Source: Lachnospiraceae bacterium UBA5895
GTDB taxonomy: Bacteria > Bacillota > Clostridia > Lachnospirales > Lachnospiraceae
DNA length: 8,165 nt
Reading direction: 5' to 3'
Assembly: GCA_002431915.1 (NCBI GenBank)
Contig: DJEP01000039.1
Span: 1-8,165, forward strand
The notes below the pieces were generated by a model. That model saw only the letters and a program-made list of their open reading frames with translations, was not told where the DNA came from and did no database searches. Shown here piece by piece: positions 6,574 through 8,165 of this stretch; position 1 is the first letter of the stretch, and each line of letters starts with the position of its first letter. The position numbers and the translations under genes are program-made.

Positions 6574-6610
6574 AAGAAAAGCTCCTTACCGTTTTTTTGG
6601 TAAGAAGCTT
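6574..6610 (-). promoter_or_regulatory. 12-bp hairpin burying the SD of the 144-aa gene; possible attenuator or terminator
   Basis: On the minus strand AAGCTTCTTACC (6610-6599) pairs with GGTAAGGAGCTT (6590-6579) around an A7C loop. The 12 bp are continuous, with one U-G. On the plus strand the same position is a C/A mismatch, so the helix fits a minus-strand RNA. The 3' arm contains the SD AAGGAG, and TTTTCTT follows directly before the ATG. It can hide the ribosome site. With the U-rich run it could also be an intrinsic terminator or attenuator for transcripts coming from the SH3b gene. Confidence 0.7.
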
Positions 6611-6636
6611 TCCCTGAAATACATTAATTTATTCGT

Positions 6637-6701
6637 TTTTCTTAAGTTCATAAGTCGCCGTATGCAAGTGCAAGCATCCGCGAGCTTATGAACTTAGAAA
6701 A
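6637..6701. repeat. Long inverted repeat between the SH3b gene and the 144-aa gene
   Basis: AAGTTCATAAG (6644-6654) and CTTATGAACTT (6685-6695) are perfect 11-bp arms. They extend outward through 6637-6643 and 6696-6701 to about 17 bp with one bulge. The 30-bp centre pairs further: TCGC/GCGA, then ATGC/GCAT around an 8-base loop. It starts 1 bp past the SH3b stop codon. Neither strand has a following T run, so it is not a standard terminator. It may be a REP-like dispersed palindrome or a 3' mRNA stabiliser. Confidence 0.7.
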
Positions 6702-6702
6702 T

Positions 6703-7920
6703 CTATTGTACATACTCTGATTTAACGTACCCAATCTGCCCGTTGTACTTGATCTTGCTCCAGTCGCCCTCGGTACCGATCTGATCCGCACTGTCACCGC
6801 CGGAGAGCACACCCAGTCTGTCAGCAGACTCGCTGGCTGACGCACGTACATTAATATTGGTGGTTGCCGTAACGGTTCCGATGGTCTCGGCACCGGCTGC
6901 ACTTTCTACGGCCTGCAGGAATTCACTCTTGATATAGCCTTCCTTGCCTTCATAATCCACCTTGGTCCAGCCGTTGGGACGTTGTTCCAGTAACTGAAGC
7001 TTGGTACCGCCGGATACCTTCCCCAGCTTATCCGCCTGCTCGCTGTCAGAGCTTCTGACGTTTACTGTGGTAGTCGTGGTCACATACTGCGGTCCCTGCT
7101 CCTCTGCAGGCTGATCGCCACCCTCTGTGGATGCCTCCTGACCGTCACCTGTGGTTCCTTCTGTGTTTCCATCCTCAGTATTCTGTGTATCACCTGCTAC
7201 CTGATTTGCCAGCTTCTCGCCCACGGCAATGCTTACCTGGGAATCCAGCTCACTGATATACTGAAGAACTTCCGGATGATCTACCATCAGTTCGTTGTAC
7301 TCTACCGTGATCTTGTTGTTGAACTCCACAACATCATCCTGTGTGCTGACTGTTTTTATATAATCGTTTACTTCTTCGCTGTTCTCACCGCGCTTGATAT
7401 ACAGCTCTTCCTGATCGTTCGTGCAGATATAGAGTGCCTGATATCCGGGAACTTCTTCGTCATGTCCCACGAATTTGATCTTATAATATACATAAGCAAT
7501 GACAGATCCATCCTCCGGTCCTGTCTTAGTGTATATCTCCAGTGTCGGATAATAATCAATATACTGTGCCAGTTCCACATAACGGTACATGTCTTTATCG
7601 GATATCTCATCACATACCGTGCGGAGCGTGCTCTCATCTCCCGTTGCCATTGCATTATAATAAGTGGCAATCAGGGAATAGATATCACCTTCCTCATTCG
7701 CTACCAAAGGAACTTCCTGTGTAGCGGTCTCTGCCTCCGCCTCACTGGCTGCCGAAGCACTCTCAACTTCCGCCTGCTGTTGCGCTTCTTTATGACTGTT
7801 GTTCATGCTTAAAGATACAGATACGGTAACGGCTACTGCCACTACCACCACTGCCGGAAGCACGATCTTATTATGTTTTATGATATAATTACCGATGGAA
7901 TGTATTTTCTCTTTCCACAT
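6703..7920 (-). CDS. Membrane-anchored protein with two C-terminal SH3b domains
   Basis: A 405-residue cell-surface protein. A short basic cytosolic end (1-18) leads to one membrane segment (about 19-39, very Val/Ala-rich) without a clear cleavage or lipobox site, so it is probably an N-terminal anchor. An Ala/Glu/Gln-rich spacer (about 44-72) is followed by a compact alpha/beta region (about 73-200) that could be an NTF2-like fold, then helices. An acidic Gly/Thr/Glu linker (about 243-278) precedes two bacterial SH3 domains (279-336 and 349-405), each with TxxNVR and GYxKSEx signatures. SH3b domains usually bind peptidoglycan or mediate protein contacts, so wall association is inferred. No catalytic domain is visible. 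The ATG at 7918-7920 follows GGAAAGGAAA with 7 nt after the AGG. In-frame codons up to 8043 run through the tRNA terminator and are not used. No convincing promoter is seen at 7921-7983; read-through from the tRNA is possible. Confidence 0.88.
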   Translation of the reverse strand: MWKEKIHSIGNYIIKHNKIVLPAVVVVAVAVTVSVSLSMNNSHKEAQQQAEVESASAASEAEAETATQEVPLVANEEGDIYSLIATYYNAMATGDESTLRTVCDEISDKDMYRYVELAQYIDYYPTLEIYTKTGPEDGSVIAYVYYKIKFVGHDEEVPGYQALYICTNDQEELYIKRGENSEEVNDYIKTVSTQDDVVEFNNKITVEYNELMVDHPEVLQYISELDSQVSIAVGEKLANQVAGDTQNTEDGNTEGTTGDGQEASTEGGDQPAEEQGPQYVTTTTTVNVRSSDSEQADKLGKVSGGTKLQLLEQRPNGWTKVDYEGKEGYIKSEFLQAVESAAGAETIGTVTATTNINVRASASESADRLGVLSGGDSADQIGTEGDWSKIKYNGQIGYVKSEYVQ

Positions 7921-7983
7921 ATAATTTCCTTTCCGAATCTCAATTGATTCATCTCTCAATCCCAAAAATATCTCCTGAATCGC

Positions 7984-8002
7984 AAAAAGCCGCAAGCGGC
8001 TT
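7984..8002 (-). terminator. Intrinsic terminator after tRNA-Arg
   Basis: On the minus strand AAGCCG-CTTG-CGGCTT (8002-7987) is a 6-bp GC-rich hairpin followed by TTT (7986-7984), completing a T5 run. It lies 37 bp past the tRNA 3' end. It separates the tRNA from the SH3b protein gene, although read-through is possible because the stem is short. Confidence 0.7.
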
Positions 8003-8038
8003 CTCTCATCTCTCTCCCTATAATCAAGGTGATGTAAA

Positions 8039-8110
8039 TGCATCCGACAGGAATCGAACCTGCATTAAAGGCGTCGGAGGCCTCCGTTCTATCCATTAGA
8101 CTACGGATGC
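8039..8110 (-). tRNA. tRNA-Arg, anticodon CCG
   Basis: The 7-bp acceptor stem pairs GCATCCG (8110-8104) with CGGATGC (8046-8040). The D arm is GTCT...GAAC, with an imperfect third pair. The anticodon stem GAGGC/GCCTT encloses loop CTCCGAC, so the anticodon is CCG, reading CGG (Arg). A 4-nt variable region is followed by T arm GCAGG-TTCGAAT-CCTGT. The discriminator is A and no CCA is encoded, so CCA must be added by nucleotidyltransferase. The tRNA lies inside a 19-bp inverted repeat and ahead of its own terminator. Confidence 0.95.
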
Positions 8111-8139
8111 AAATATTACAAATTTGTTACATCACCTCG

Positions 8140-8145
8140 ATTATA
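8140..8145 (-). promoter_or_regulatory. Putative -10 box of the tRNA-Arg promoter
   Basis: A perfect TATAAT on the minus strand lies 29 bp before the tRNA 5' end, with a start expected near 8133. The -35 would fall at or beyond the window end (about 8163 onward), so the promoter is only half seen. The -10 is part of the 5' arm of the inverted repeat. Confidence 0.5.
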
Positions 8146-8165
8146 ATATCATAAAACACTACATA

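Larger units (their letters stand above)
8019..8145 (-). repeat. 19-bp inverted repeat enclosing tRNA-Arg
   Basis: The arms are TATAATCAAGGTGATGTAA (8019-8037) and TTACATCACCTCGATTATA (8127-8145). They match over all 19 positions except one (8026/8138), which is a G-U pair in minus-strand RNA. They flank the tRNA 1 bp from its 3' end and 16 bp from its 5' end. In the transcript the 5' leader and 3' trailer could form a helix that closes the precursor. Confidence 0.85.

Noticed and set aside
6644..6695. Intrinsic terminator of the SH3b gene
   Set aside because: The helix is strong but AT-rich and is followed by an A-rich run on both strands rather than T residues. It is listed as a repeat instead.
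7276..7812. 178-codon plus-strand ORF opposite the SH3b gene
   Set aside because: It is antisense to a gene with clear domains, and its Ile/Cys/His-rich composition is typical of a shadow frame.
7921..8043. N-terminal extension of the SH3b protein by 41 codons
   Set aside because: It would be encoded by the tRNA 3' end, its trailer and the terminator hairpin. The internal ATG at 7918-7920 has a proper ribosome site and is followed by a normal membrane anchor.
8019..8145. Small mobile element with 19-bp terminal inverted repeats carrying a tRNA
   Set aside because: There is no target-site duplication at the outer edges, no transposase nearby, and the arms are placed as expected for a precursor-closing helix.

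Overview
The window looks like ordinary chromosome from a Gram-positive member of the Clostridia, most likely a gut Lachnospiraceae. The basis is the strong AGGAGG-type ribosome binding sites, the Clostridium-symbiosum-like glutamate dehydrogenase with its neighbours MgtE and a class A penicillin-binding protein (PBP), moderate GC coding DNA with AT-rich intergenic DNA, and a tRNA without encoded CCA. I see no mobile element, CRISPR array, phage gene or defence system.

Layout, left to right. Positions 1-794 (minus) hold the N-terminal two thirds of the Mg2+ channel MgtE, cut by the window edge. Its 130-nt leader (about 795-926) has a good sigma-A-type promoter, a small upstream ORF with an almost perfect extended Shine-Dalgarno sequence (SD), and a foldable multi-stem element. 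This leader is the most interesting part of the window. Positions 948-1595 (minus) encode a YigZ/IMPACT-family protein. It is divergent from a large bifunctional class A PBP (1760-4432, plus), with two opposed promoters between them. The PBP gene converges on gdhA (4586-5932, minus), and two back-to-back hairpin terminators fill the gap.

Upstream of gdhA is a roughly 200-bp AT-rich control region with a clear promoter, a dyad at the predicted +1 and repeated TTGyACAATAAA boxes. Then come a small helical protein of unknown function (6139-6573, minus), whose ribosome binding site lies inside a 12-bp hairpin, and a membrane-anchored protein with two SH3b domains (6703-7920, minus). The window ends with tRNA-Arg(CCG) (8039-8110, minus) and its terminator. 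The tRNA is enclosed by a 19-bp inverted repeat.

The genes do not form one pathway. They are independently promoted housekeeping genes: magnesium uptake, peptidoglycan synthesis, ammonium assimilation/glutamate metabolism, a cell-surface protein and a tRNA. The points worth a second look are regulatory RNA and DNA structures between genes, and in several of them G-U pairing makes the helix complete only in the transcribed (minus) strand.
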